Positions 9,745 to 18,959 of a stretch of DNA of 42,414 nt are shown here, piece by piece (within the stretch, counting starts at the first letter, position 1; every line of letters begins with the position of its first letter). A model generated the notes under the pieces. It searched no databases. It was given only the letters and a program-made list of their open reading frames with translations, and was not told the DNA's origin. Made by a program: the position numbers and the translations under genes. This DNA comes from Actinomycetes bacterium (lineage in GTDB: Bacteria > Actinomycetota > Actinomycetes > Mycobacteriales > Mycobacteriaceae), in contig JAHZKD010000133.1 in NCBI GenBank assembly GCA_022600605.1, positions 1 through 42,414 of the forward strand, given 5' to 3'.

Positions 9745-10079
9745 GTGCGGTTTGGTGGCCCACGATTCTGGCCTTCTCGGCGGCGCGCGGCAAGCGATCC
9801 CGGCGTGCATACGCTGGGCAACTTTCACAGCCCCGGGCGACTGATCTTCGGCCACCGACTCATTATCGACGCCGCGGTCGCTACCAAAGTCAAACCGACC
9901 CCGAAAACCTACTTGGGCACACTTTCACCATCCGCGAGCTAAGCCTGCTTCACCAGGTGTTCGCCGGCCACAAGATCGACCGCGACTTGTTCGGCCGCGA
10001 AATGCAACCCAAACTCAGGATGGCGGCGCCTCTGCCGCTAGCAGGGTCGCTGGCCCTCACTGGGGCACCCGCCAAGTAG
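9745..10079 (+). pseudogene. NUDIX/NrtR-like C-terminal fragment, frameshifted
   Basis: Frame 9745: RLIFGHRLIIDAAVA; then frame 9738: LLGHTFTIRELSLLHQVFAGHKIDRDLFGREMQPKLRM. Together they match the NUDIX-wHTH linker and winged helix. Confidence 0.6.
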
Positions 10080-10096
10080 CGGTTAGCGGGTGCCCG

Positions 10097-10519
10097 CTAG
10101 TCGCAGCTGCCGCACACCCCGGTCAACGACAACTGCATCCCGCAGCCACAGAAGCCCGCTTCGCGCTTCTTATCGCGAGAACGCTCACCGGTCGTGTAAA
10201 TGCGGTTCACCGGGTGCCCCGCGTACCAAGTGCCTTTCGGTGAGCTGCTGGGTCCGCGTTGGACCGCACTGCCGGTAATTCGGACGACCTCGTCTTCGGA
10301 CGCGAATCCGGTCGTGTACCCGTAGTAGATCCGCAGATCTCGGAGTCCGTCGCGCCTCCTAGCAATGACATACGGCTTATCGGCCCTGTCCACCGCGAGG
10401 TACTCCGCGATTCCGACGGCAGTGGTAATCCGGCGGATGAACTCGTGGTTGTCCGCCGGAATCCCAGCCTCGGTCATGGCCGCAAGAAGAGAAGCGGATG
10501 GCTTATCTGCTGTGGTCAT
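10097..10519 (-). CDS. Small protein with C-terminal Cys-rich (zinc-ribbon-like) motif
   Basis: 140-aa ORF ending FCGCGMQLSLTGVCGSCD. Confidence 0.55.
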   Translation of the reverse strand: MTTADKPSASLLAAMTEAGIPADNHEFIRRITTAVGIAEYLAVDRADKPYVIARRRDGLRDLRIYYGYTTGFASEDEVVRITGSAVQRGPSSSPKGTWYAGHPVNRIYTTGERSRDKKREAGFCGCGMQLSLTGVCGSCD

Positions 10520-10988
10520 GGGTGTCTCCTTCGTGAACCTGCCGAGAGTGCAGGCGATCGTGAGATTCTTCTTTCGGGAACCTTTAGAAACAAACGAAAC
10601 TAGCCAGCTTCAACCGGCCAGCTTCGTTACGTCCGTCAACGTCCCGAAAGCGGTGTACCCAACCTTGCCGTTCACCGTCGACCCGCGCAAGGTGTCTATA
10701 TCGTTGATCTGAACTTCGGCGACGGCGAAGCCCTTTTCATTGCCCCGTCGCCCAGCCAGCGGGCGGAAAAAGCCTTACCAGAACGATATTCGCCGCCAAC
10801 CGCTTTGATAATTGCCCCGCCGCCCGCCATGACGTCGAGTTCAGCGTCCAGTTCTGTTGCTGATCAGTGGCAGATCGCTTATGGCCGTCTGGCCGCGAAT
10901 CCGCAGTTCAGGGCTATTTTGCGGAAAGGTCATTGCCGCACCCCAAATCCGCTATCCCGAGGCGCGCTAGAGAATAACTCTCAGGAAT

Positions 10989-11057
10989 CCATCCTCGGTT
11001 CATCTTCGACGGGCACATCTAAGGTGCTACCTTCCAGCGACCAGCCACCGAGGATGG
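10989..11057. promoter_or_regulatory. 11-bp perfect inverted repeat whose 3' arm covers the probable Shine-Dalgarno of the helicase gene
   Basis: CCATCCTCGGT (10989-10999) and ACCGAGGATGG (11047-11057); TTG start at 11068. Confidence 0.55.
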
Positions 11058-11067
11058 GGGCAGCCAT

Positions 11068-13380
11068 TTGATCACGACCAAAGAGTTCTTCCGCTGCCAC
11101 GAGGAAGCACTCGGGTTTCGTCCGGACCACGAGAAGTACGAGGCAATCACGGCAGATGCGGCCGACACCTTGTACTTGGTGGCTGGTCCAGGCACCGGCA
11201 AGACCGCCTGTCTGGCTGCGCGCCTGCTCAAACTCATGCTGGTAGACGGAATACCTCCCGACGGAATCGTCGCGACAACCTTCACGACCAAGGCAGCTAA
11301 CGAGTTACGTTCTCGAGTCCTCGATTGGGGATTCCGCATGACCGGCCACCTCGCCCGCGACGAGCGCCTCAGTAAGCGCAAGCGGAAGGCTGCGGAAGCA
11401 CTGGACGTCAACCAGGTCGTCACCGGCACGATCGACAGTCTGTGCCAGGACATGCTGGTGCGCTACCGCGAGTCCGGCACTGAGCCGCCGACAGTCGTCG
11501 ACGAGTTTGTCGCCAAGACCTTGCTGCTGCGTTACGGACTTTTTGAGGACGCTCGATACCGAAGCGAGCGTCTCAACGAACTCCTCATGCAACTCGATGC
11601 TCGGAAGAGCAAGTTCGGCTGGAACATCGGGAGCAAAACGGAGGTTCTCTCAGCGATCGCCGACCGGCTCGTCCATGACCGTGTGGATGCCCGGAAGTAT
11701 CTTGGGGTGCGCGATTCCGACGAAAATTACAAGCGCACCAAGCTGATTGACGCCGTGGGGTCATATGACACTCAACTCGACGAGCGCTTAATGTTGGATT
11801 ACGCCGGCCTGGAGTTAGAGGCACTGACGCGATTGGAGACAGGCCAACTCGCGACGTTTCTCGGCCGCGTACGCGCCGTTTTGGTCGATGAGTATCAGGA
11901 CACCAATCTCCTTCAGGAGCAGATCTACTTCGAACTCGCGAGGGCATGCGGTGGCGCATTGACCGTCGTCGGTGATGATGACCAGAGCCTCTATCGATTC
12001 CGGGGAGCAACAGTGGAGTTGTTCAGCGGATTCGCACAACGCGCCAGCCAAGAGGGGTGGAAGGCGAAACCCATCTTCCTCCAAACGAATTACCGCTCGA
12101 GCATGCAGATTGTCGGTTTCGTCGACAAGTACGCCCGTCTCGACCCCGGGTACCAAACGGTGCGCGCCAAAGACAAACCGCCACTGACGGCGCACGCCTC
12201 CGCGCCCGAGGGGCCGCCCGTGCTCGCCATGTTTCGTGACACCCCTGAAGAACTCGCCGAATCGCTGGCCGACCTGCTTCGAGACGTCTTCAAGGGCCGC
12301 GGGTTCCCAGTGCCAGACTTCGGGAAGATCCGCTGCCAACGCAGGGCCGGCGACGTCGGCGACGCAGCACTGCTTTGCGCAAGTCCGCGGGAACATCGAG
12401 GCAGTAAAACCCTACTGCCGGGTCTCCTGCGGGAAGCCCTGTCCGCCACTCCGCAGATCAACGTGTTCAACCCTCGTGGCCAGGCTTTCGAAGACATTCC
12501 CACGGTGGCCGTCCTGGGCGGCGGCCTCCTGTCTTGCCTCGACCCGGATAGGCGAATTGAGGCAGCGGTTTTCCTACGTCCCGAGATGCGCAGGACCTTT
12601 CAAACATGGCGACAGGCCTTCCAGGACTGCATCCAATTCCGCAAGGACGCCCGCCGAATTCTCACCGGGTGGAGGACTAGGGAACGCAATGTCGCGAAGT
12701 GGCCCAACCGCGTCTCTGCCCTTGAGTTGCTCTACTCGCTCGCCTCCTTCCTTCCGCAACTTCATGATGACCCCGAAGGGCAGGTCTACCTTGAGGTCTT
12801 CACCCGGCAGTTATCAGCCTGCGAGCAGGTCAGTTCCTTCGGGGGTCGAGTGCTAACCGATCCGGCCGGGGAACGGAACGCCAAAGGACTGAACCTGGCA
12901 GACCGCAGTGTCCGGGACCTGCTGCAGGACTTCCTCGGACCTATTGCTGCCGGTTCCACTGACGTCAACGAGGACCTGTTGGAGGACTTCCCGCGAGACC
13001 GGTTGCCGGTCTTGTCCATCCACCAGTCGAAAGGACTTGAGTTCCCGCTAACGATCGTCGACGTCGGGTCGTCGTTCAAGAGCAACCACCACGGCCACCG
13101 CTTCAAGAGGTATCCCGACTGGCCCACCTCGGCCCAAGCAATGGAAGACCATTTCCGGCGCTATACCCCACTGGGTGTGCCCCGCCGTGCCGACGTCGAT
13201 CGGGCATTCGATGACCTCTACCGTCAATACTTCGTCGCATTCAGTCGGGCACGGGACGTCTTGTTGCTGGTGGCACTGAACTCCGCTCGGCCAGACGGCA
13301 CGATTCCCAACGTGGCGGTGGGTTGGCGGCGTGACTGGAAATCGGTGTGGGCTACTGACCCGCCGTGGCTCGAGATTTAG
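11068..13380 (+). CDS. UvrD/Rep (PcrA)-like superfamily 1 DNA helicase
   Basis: Walker A LVAGPGTGKTACLAARLL, VDEYQDTNLLQ, VVGDDDQSLYRFRGA, NYRSS, LSIHQSKGLEFPLTIV, VAFSRARDVLLLV. Confidence 0.93.
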   Translation: MITTKEFFRCHEEALGFRPDHEKYEAITADAADTLYLVAGPGTGKTACLAARLLKLMLVDGIPPDGIVATTFTTKAANELRSRVLDWGFRMTGHLARDERLSKRKRKAAEALDVNQVVTGTIDSLCQDMLVRYRESGTEPPTVVDEFVAKTLLLRYGLFEDARYRSERLNELLMQLDARKSKFGWNIGSKTEVLSAIADRLVHDRVDARKYLGVRDSDENYKRTKLIDAVGSYDTQLDERLMLDYAGLELEALTRLETGQLATFLGRVRAVLVDEYQDTNLLQEQIYFELARACGGALTVVGDDDQSLYRFRGATVELFSGFAQRASQEGWKAKPIFLQTNYRSSMQIVGFVDKYARLDPGYQTVRAKDKPPLTAHASAPEGPPVLAMFRDTPEELAESLADLLRDVFKGRGFPVPDFGKIRCQRRAGDVGDAALLCASPREHRGSKTLLPGLLREALSATPQINVFNPRGQAFEDIPTVAVLGGGLLSCLDPDRRIEAAVFLRPEMRRTFQTWRQAFQDCIQFRKDARRILTGWRTRERNVAKWPNRVSALELLYSLASFLPQLHDDPEGQVYLEVFTRQLSACEQVSSFGGRVLTDPAGERNAKGLNLADRSVRDLLQDFLGPIAAGSTDVNEDLLEDFPRDRLPVLSIHQSKGLEFPLTIVDVGSSFKSNHHGHRFKRYPDWPTSAQAMEDHFRRYTPLGVPRRADVDRAFDDLYRQYFVAFSRARDVLLLVALNSARPDGTIPNVAVGWRRDWKSVWATDPPWLEI

Positions 13381-13389
13381 GTAATTCCA

Positions 13390-14538
13390 ATGGATTTGAG
13401 TGTCCGGAAACCGCCTTATGTAATCCCGTCCTACAGTCTTACTGGCGATCTCTTGAGCTTTATGCGCTGCGGCCTGCAGTACCGGTACGGCACCTTAGGT
13501 CGGCTGCCTGCTACCCGCCCGGTGCAGCTGTGGTTCGGGCAATTCATCCACGGCGTGCTCGAGGAAGCATTCCTTCGCTACCGCGCCAACGGCGAAGGCA
13601 GGGTTGTCGGCAACGAGGAACTCAACGAGATCCTCCACCTCGTGGCGCGTCGACTGGCGGCCAGCGGCCTTCGACCCCGAAACCGCAGCCTCGAAGAAAT
13701 CGGCCATGATCGAGCGCGCACTGCGGTTCGACAACTCGGCCCTGAACTGTTCCCGATCATCAGCCAGGCAGAGATCCCACTGAACGGCACGCGGCACATG
13801 CGACTCGATCGTTGGCCGAAGTCACTTCCGCGCCGAGAATCAGATCGATACGAGATGGCTGGCATCATCGATGTGATCACTGAGGTGGCGCTGGACGACC
13901 CTGCATTGCGGAGCAATCGTATCGTTTCGGCGATCTTGAGCGCACTCAACGAGCCACTGCCCGCCAAATTCGAGGTGATCGTCGACTACAAGGGGATGCG
14001 CAGACCACCCACGAGGACATCCCGCAAGGCTCCCGACTACTGGCGCATCTACGAGTGGCAACTTCAGACGTATGCAACGCTGCGATCTCTGCAGCCAGAT
14101 GCCAGACCGGTCGCGGCAGGAGTGCTGTTGTACCTCAACGAGTTGCGCCCGTCGGTGGGCGACATCGCCGCACTGAGGCGAGAACTTCGTAGCGGATTGA
14201 CCGACGTCGCTCCCCAGCCAGGCAGCAACGATGAGCAGTTCCTGAACAGTGAGAAGTCTCGGGGATTCGTCCCGGACCTGTCGTTCAACTTTCGCCTGAA
14301 GCGGGCGCTGCGGATCGTTCCAATCACCCACGAGTCCCAACAGGACGCCGCCGGGAACTTTGATGAGGTCGTTCTTGACATCGAAATCGCTCGGGCCAAG
14401 GAACGGCAATCGCCACACATCCGCCAACAGTGGCCAAGGAATCCGTTCGACGACGCCACTTGCGTAGCGTGCGACTGGCGGACAGTCTGTCCCGCACATC
14501 CCGATGTGACTACGGCACTTCCTACCGAGAGTGCATGA
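13390..14538 (+). CDS. PD-(D/E)XK (RecB/Cas4/AddB-like) nuclease with probable Fe-S cysteines
   Basis: N-terminal FMRCGLQYRYG, FGQFIHGVLEEAF, VIVDYKG, WQLQTYATLR, C-terminal CVACDWRTVCPAH. Confidence 0.85.
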   Translation: MDLSVRKPPYVIPSYSLTGDLLSFMRCGLQYRYGTLGRLPATRPVQLWFGQFIHGVLEEAFLRYRANGEGRVVGNEELNEILHLVARRLAASGLRPRNRSLEEIGHDRARTAVRQLGPELFPIISQAEIPLNGTRHMRLDRWPKSLPRRESDRYEMAGIIDVITEVALDDPALRSNRIVSAILSALNEPLPAKFEVIVDYKGMRRPPTRTSRKAPDYWRIYEWQLQTYATLRSLQPDARPVAAGVLLYLNELRPSVGDIAALRRELRSGLTDVAPQPGSNDEQFLNSEKSRGFVPDLSFNFRLKRALRIVPITHESQQDAAGNFDEVVLDIEIARAKERQSPHIRQQWPRNPFDDATCVACDWRTVCPAHPDVTTALPTESA

Positions 14539-14619
14539 CCCGGTTCGCGGATCGCCCCACCGATCGCGGGCTGCCCGTGTCGAGATGCAGGAAAGATTGA
14601 CGAGAAACGTCGAGCTGCT

Positions 14620-16701
14620 TTGACGAGAACCAGCCGTGTTGGGCTCTTCTCGGTACTTTTCTTCATAACGGTGAAGTGCTCGCCGACGCGGTTCAACGCA
14701 CCCTGCACGGGTGAGCGGGTATCTAGGGCCTGGCGCCTCGGCAGTTACAGGTATTCGACGGACTCGGCCTCGAAAGGCGGCTGGGTGTCATCCGCGGCTC
14801 ATGTCTGCGTCATCCCGGTCGAGCGATTCGAAGGACGCTTTCCGAATCGCACCGCACTGGTCCCGATTGGGGATCGTGGCGAACTGATCTGTGACCACCC
14901 CGAAATGATCGAACTGGCGCTGGAGGACTTACGCGCACGTGATGAAGACAAGCTCGATCCGGACCGTCCACTCGGGGAAACCTTCACACTTCAGCAGCTG
15001 CGATTCCTGCACGGATCAGTGGACGGCGAGACGAGTAGGACTCGGCGGCGTGCATTGCGGACACTAACTAAGCCTGCGAGCGATATGGACCAACGTGCCA
15101 CTCGCTCCCTGTTTCAATGGATACCCATGAGCGGGCACCTCTTTGTCCTACGGGGCGATCTGACGCACCTTCGCTGTAGCGCAGTCCTGGTTCCCTGCGA
15201 CAGCCGGTGGTTCGTTGTGTGGGACCACTGGTCTCAACTTCTTCCCGACGATCGCTTAGGGCCACGTAATGCCAGGGGTTGGAGGGCCCTGACCGATGGC
15301 GGCACGGGACGCTTCGCCGACCTGGTCACCGACGGCGACAAGTGGGTGCGCCTCGTCGTCACCGCCAGTACCGAAAGGTTCGACAGTCCCGAGGCGAGGG
15401 CAGGCTGGGTGTCACAGGGCGTCACTTCTGCGATCGCCGACCTGTCGACGCGCGGAGTTCCCCTGCCAGCCGGCCGCATAAAGCCGCTGATCGCTCTGCC
15501 GCTGGTCGGAACTGGAGCCGGCGGTTTTGAGACAACGCGGGGCGTACTCATTCATGAGCTACTCCCCGCGCTGATCAAGGCCGCACGCGAACACGATGTC
15601 GACATCGCGCTCGTGTTGATAGATCAACGCGACCACGCCGCCGTCCAGGCGGTACGAACAGACTACTGGGCCGAGTTCGCCGAAGAGCAACCTGAAATCG
15701 CTGAATACCTCGACATCGCCGACGAACTGGGACGCCGGGCTGCAGACGGAGAGCTATCACTGTTCCTGGGATCGGGGGTGAGCGTTCCCCTCGGCCTCCC
15801 GGACTGGAAAACCCTCCTTTCGAACATTTCCCCCTTCGCGATCGACTTTCAGGCCGAGACCCTGCAGCAGATCGCCAAGAACATCGAGCATGCAATCGGC
15901 AGAGACGAGTTGGAACAACGCATCGTGCGCAACGTAAGGGTCGATGGTGTGGCGCCAGCGCACCTGCTGCTGGCTGCTCTTGCGGTCCCCCAGGTCGTAA
16001 CGACCAACTACGACACCGCATACGAACGGGCACTCGAGACAACTGAAGGAAGAGGCAAATACCGTGTGCTCACAGGACAACTCGCCCTACAAGGGCACCC
16101 CTGGCTGTTGAAGTATCACGGCTGCATCAACCGCCCAGGGACCATCGTCATCACTACTACGGACTACGAGGAACTCAAGATTCACTACGGCGCGCTCCAG
16201 GCCGTCGTGGAATCGCTCATGATCACCAGCCATCTCATGTTCGTGGGTTTCAGCATGGAAGACGAAGAATTCGTCGACGCGGCGAGAAGAGTCAAAGTCG
16301 TGCGAGATCTCGCTGAAGACAGCAATTTATCCTCTGTGGCAACCGTTTTAGCTCTGCATCCACACGCCGTCTCCACGCTCGCGGGCTTCGATATCGTGCC
16401 CATGCTCAATGACCCAGATAGTCCTAAAGAGGCGGCGCGGCGGCTGGAGATATTCCTGGACCGCGTCTCGTGGAGAGCCACCACGAAAGGTCCGGCATCG
16501 AGCTCGTACTTGCTGCATCCCGACTACCAAGACCTCTTCGCCAAAGATGTCCCGACCAACAAATTCCGCGAACGACTGTTAGAACTGGCCAACGAACTAG
16601 AAACTGACTACGCCTTCTGTCACAGCAGTAGGGGGTGGAACCAGGTAACCGAACTCCTTGCCCAACTGGGGAGACGATCATCAGATCAGCGGTCGCCGTG
16701 A
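14620..16701 (+). CDS. Macro domain-SIR2 protein, with an in-frame upstream NUDIX-linker/winged-helix-like segment (true start possibly GTG 14785, ATG 15085 or ATG 15127)
   Basis: SIR2: LFLGSGVSVPLGLPDWKTLL, VVTTNYDTAYERAL, LLKYHGCI, LMFVGFSMEDEEF. Macro-like: LFVLRGDLTHLRCSAVLVPCDSR...IALPLVGTGAGGFETTRG...ALVLIDQRDHAAVQAVR. Upstream: LICDHPEMIELALEDLR...LGETFTLQQLRFLHGSVDGE. Confidence 0.8.
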   Translation: MTRTSRVGLFSVLFFITVKCSPTRFNAPCTGERVSRAWRLGSYRYSTDSASKGGWVSSAAHVCVIPVERFEGRFPNRTALVPIGDRGELICDHPEMIELALEDLRARDEDKLDPDRPLGETFTLQQLRFLHGSVDGETSRTRRRALRTLTKPASDMDQRATRSLFQWIPMSGHLFVLRGDLTHLRCSAVLVPCDSRWFVVWDHWSQLLPDDRLGPRNARGWRALTDGGTGRFADLVTDGDKWVRLVVTASTERFDSPEARAGWVSQGVTSAIADLSTRGVPLPAGRIKPLIALPLVGTGAGGFETTRGVLIHELLPALIKAAREHDVDIALVLIDQRDHAAVQAVRTDYWAEFAEEQPEIAEYLDIADELGRRAADGELSLFLGSGVSVPLGLPDWKTLLSNISPFAIDFQAETLQQIAKNIEHAIGRDELEQRIVRNVRVDGVAPAHLLLAALAVPQVVTTNYDTAYERALETTEGRGKYRVLTGQLALQGHPWLLKYHGCINRPGTIVITTTDYEELKIHYGALQAVVESLMITSHLMFVGFSMEDEEFVDAARRVKVVRDLAEDSNLSSVATVLALHPHAVSTLAGFDIVPMLNDPDSPKEAARRLEIFLDRVSWRATTKGPASSSYLLHPDYQDLFAKDVPTNKFRERLLELANELETDYAFCHSSRGWNQVTELLAQLGRRSSDQRSP

Positions 16702-16749
16702 AGATTCCTCTGAGATTCCCCACGAAAAGTGGACAGGGGGTTGTGCTGC

Positions 16750-16971
16750 TGGGACTGCCGCGTCTAGCAATTGTTCGGGGACGTCGGGGCTGAGCATTCT
16801 CCGATCGCTGAGCGACGCCTCCGAGCGAGTGTAGTGATGCATCCATTCGTCAACTACTGCAATGAGTTCAGATTTGGTTGCGAAGATGTGAGGTAGTAGT
16901 AACGGCGCTTGAGGGAGTCGACCACAGCGATTCGGCGCGCCGTTGTCGCAGCAGATCCCGGTGGCACCCAT
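16750..16971 (-). pseudogene. IS3-family transposase C-terminal remnant
   Basis: MGATGICCDNGAP...FATKSELIAVVDEWMHHYTRSEASLSDRRMLSPDVPEQ resembles a decayed DDE integrase core end (CYDNAxxE...WixxYN..R.H..LgxxsP). Confidence 0.5.
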
Positions 16972-17133
16972 GGATCGACGCAGGCGGGTATCAACGCAGC
17001 CCTGGGTCATCGCCCGGGCCGTGTACTGCCCACCCAAGTAAGCACGACCACAAAACTAAACCTTATTAAACTAGCAGCGATATCCCGCTAATCTTCGTTT
17101 TAGCTCGACACGCGGATACCCGCGGAACAAGCT

Positions 17134-17946
17134 TCATGACGGAGTCCACGACAGTCGTGCGACCGCGTCGTGGCTGTGGATACTTTCGATGTTGCGGGCT
17201 TCGACGCGGTGCGCGAGTTCGAGTGCTCGGCATTGCCCGGAGACGTCACGCAGCAGGTCCTCGACGAACATGGGTTTGTCGTAGGCGGCCATGGTGACGG
17301 CACGTTCGTCGGGTCTCTTCACGACCGGAAAGACCGGGCAGGAACTGTTTGCACGGATGATCTCGATCAGCGTCGACACGGGGACGGGATATGCCGCATC
17401 GCCGCTGCCCTGCACGGTGAGCGACACCCTGCTGCGCTGATTGTGGGCGCCGTAGTCGCTGATCGCCTTGCTGCAGGGGCACAGGGTCGTGACGTCGACC
17501 GACACTGTGGTCTCCAGCGTGTATGAGTCGTCCGACAAGTCGCCGCGCAAATGCACATCGTGGACTTGCCACGCTTCTTGACCTGACGTCGGTGCGGCCA
17601 CCCTGACGGCAACCGGCAATGCCGCCGAGACCCGCGCGGTGGACGCATCGAGCAGGTCGGCAAGGATCTTGAGCGCCGCGGCGAACTCCCGTGGGTTGAT
17701 CACCTGCAGGTGTGTATCGGCGGCCTGGACCATCCGGCTCATGTGGGTCCCGCGGCGGTCGGCCGGCAGTCCGACGGTGATCTCTAGGTCGGCGATGACC
17801 GACTGGGACAGTTCACCGTCGTCGAACACGACTGGATAGCGCAGACCTGAGATGCCGACCTCGTCAATCGGGATACCACGATCGTCGAGCTGGTTCTGAA
17901 TATCGAGAAGTTGGTCGCCCGCGGCTCCGTTCAGCGTGAGTGTCAT
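17134..17946 (-). CDS. folE2: GTP cyclohydrolase FolE2 (type IB)
   Basis: TTLCPCSKAISDYGAHNQRSRVSLTVQ, GISGLRYPV, HSHDAVA; start reset to the ATG at 17946 overlapping the queD stop. Confidence 0.9.
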   Translation of the reverse strand: MTLTLNGAAGDQLLDIQNQLDDRGIPIDEVGISGLRYPVVFDDGELSQSVIADLEITVGLPADRRGTHMSRMVQAADTHLQVINPREFAAALKILADLLDASTARVSAALPVAVRVAAPTSGQEAWQVHDVHLRGDLSDDSYTLETTVSVDVTTLCPCSKAISDYGAHNQRSRVSLTVQGSGDAAYPVPVSTLIEIIRANSSCPVFPVVKRPDERAVTMAAYDKPMFVEDLLRDVSGQCRALELAHRVEARNIESIHSHDAVARLSWTPS

Positions 17947-18326
17947 TGGTGCGTGCCACCGGGCCCGCGATACACGCACCCGGATGTGCAGGTCTCCGAC
18001 ACCCTGATCGCGGACATCATCGGCAAGGACGCGGTCAGTTCGCGCCACATCCACGCCGCCAGATTTTCGCTGGTGGGGTTCTCCAACCCGGGTACCTCGT
18101 TGAGGTAGTAGTGATCGAGTCGGGCGATGACCGGCTTGCAGGCGTCTTTGATGTGGCCGAAGTCGATGACCCAACCGGCTTGCGGGTCGACCGGTCCGGT
18201 CACGAACACCTGGGCCCGGTACGAATGGCCATGCAGCCGTGAGCACTTGTGATCACTGGGCACGTTCGGCAACCGGTGGGCGGCTTCGAAGGTGAACTCC
18301 CAGAAGATCTCTGCAGTTTCATTCAT
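17943..18326 (-). CDS. queD: 6-carboxytetrahydropterin synthase QueD
   Basis: FTFEAAHRLPNVPSDHKCSRLHGHSYRAQVFV, WVIDFGHIK, LDHYYLNEVPGLENPTSENLA, VSETCTSGCVY. Confidence 0.93.
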   Translation of the reverse strand: MNETAEIFWEFTFEAAHRLPNVPSDHKCSRLHGHSYRAQVFVTGPVDPQAGWVIDFGHIKDACKPVIARLDHYYLNEVPGLENPTSENLAAWMWRELTASLPMMSAIRVSETCTSGCVYRGPGGTHQ

Positions 18327-18958
18327 GCGATTCCTAAGTATTTGTGGGTTTGCAGACTTAGCCGCCATCTGGGCCGTTTGAGGCAGTATTCGACTGCGGC
18401 GGCGGTGTTTTCCCTCACTGCCGGGCCGTCCATCGGCGAGAGCCGGAACGATTTGAAGTTCAACTGCTCGAACTGCGCCGGATCGCCGCCGTCCTGGGGA
18501 TACACGAGTTTCAACTCATCACCGGACGTGAGGACCAGGGGTGCGCCGATTTTGGGGCTCACGCATGTCCAGTCGATCCCGGGCGGTGGGGGACGGGTGC
18601 CGTTGGTCTCCACCGCAATGTAGAAGCCCTCAGCGTGCAGGGCGTCGACCAGTGCGGTGTCGAGTTGCAGTAGGGGTTCTCCCCCGGTGCACACCACCAT
18701 TCGGTCCTCGTGGCCGGTCTCGGGCCACGCGCGTGCCACCGCGGCCGCGAGGGCGTCGGCGTCGCGAAAGTGTCCCCCGCCTGGGCCGTTGGTCCCGACG
18801 AAGTCTGTGTCGCAGAATTTGCAGATCGCTCGTTCGCGATCACTTTCGCGGCCGTTCCACAGGTTGCAACTCGCGAACCGGCAGAACACTGCCGGGCGTC
18901 CGGTATGGAATCCCTCGCCCTGCAGGGTGTAGAAGATTTCCTTGACCGTGTAGGTCAT
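18323..18958 (-). CDS. queE: 7-carboxy-7-deazaguanine synthase QueE (radical SAM)
   Basis: FYTLQGEGFHTGRPAVFCRFASCNLWNGRESDRERAICKFCDTDFVG, CTGGEPLLQLD, AVETNGT. Confidence 0.94.
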   Translation of the reverse strand: MTYTVKEIFYTLQGEGFHTGRPAVFCRFASCNLWNGRESDRERAICKFCDTDFVGTNGPGGGHFRDADALAAAVARAWPETGHEDRMVVCTGGEPLLQLDTALVDALHAEGFYIAVETNGTRPPPPGIDWTCVSPKIGAPLVLTSGDELKLVYPQDGGDPAQFEQLNFKSFRLSPMDGPAVRENTAAAVEYCLKRPRWRLSLQTHKYLGIA

Positions 18959-18959
18959 T

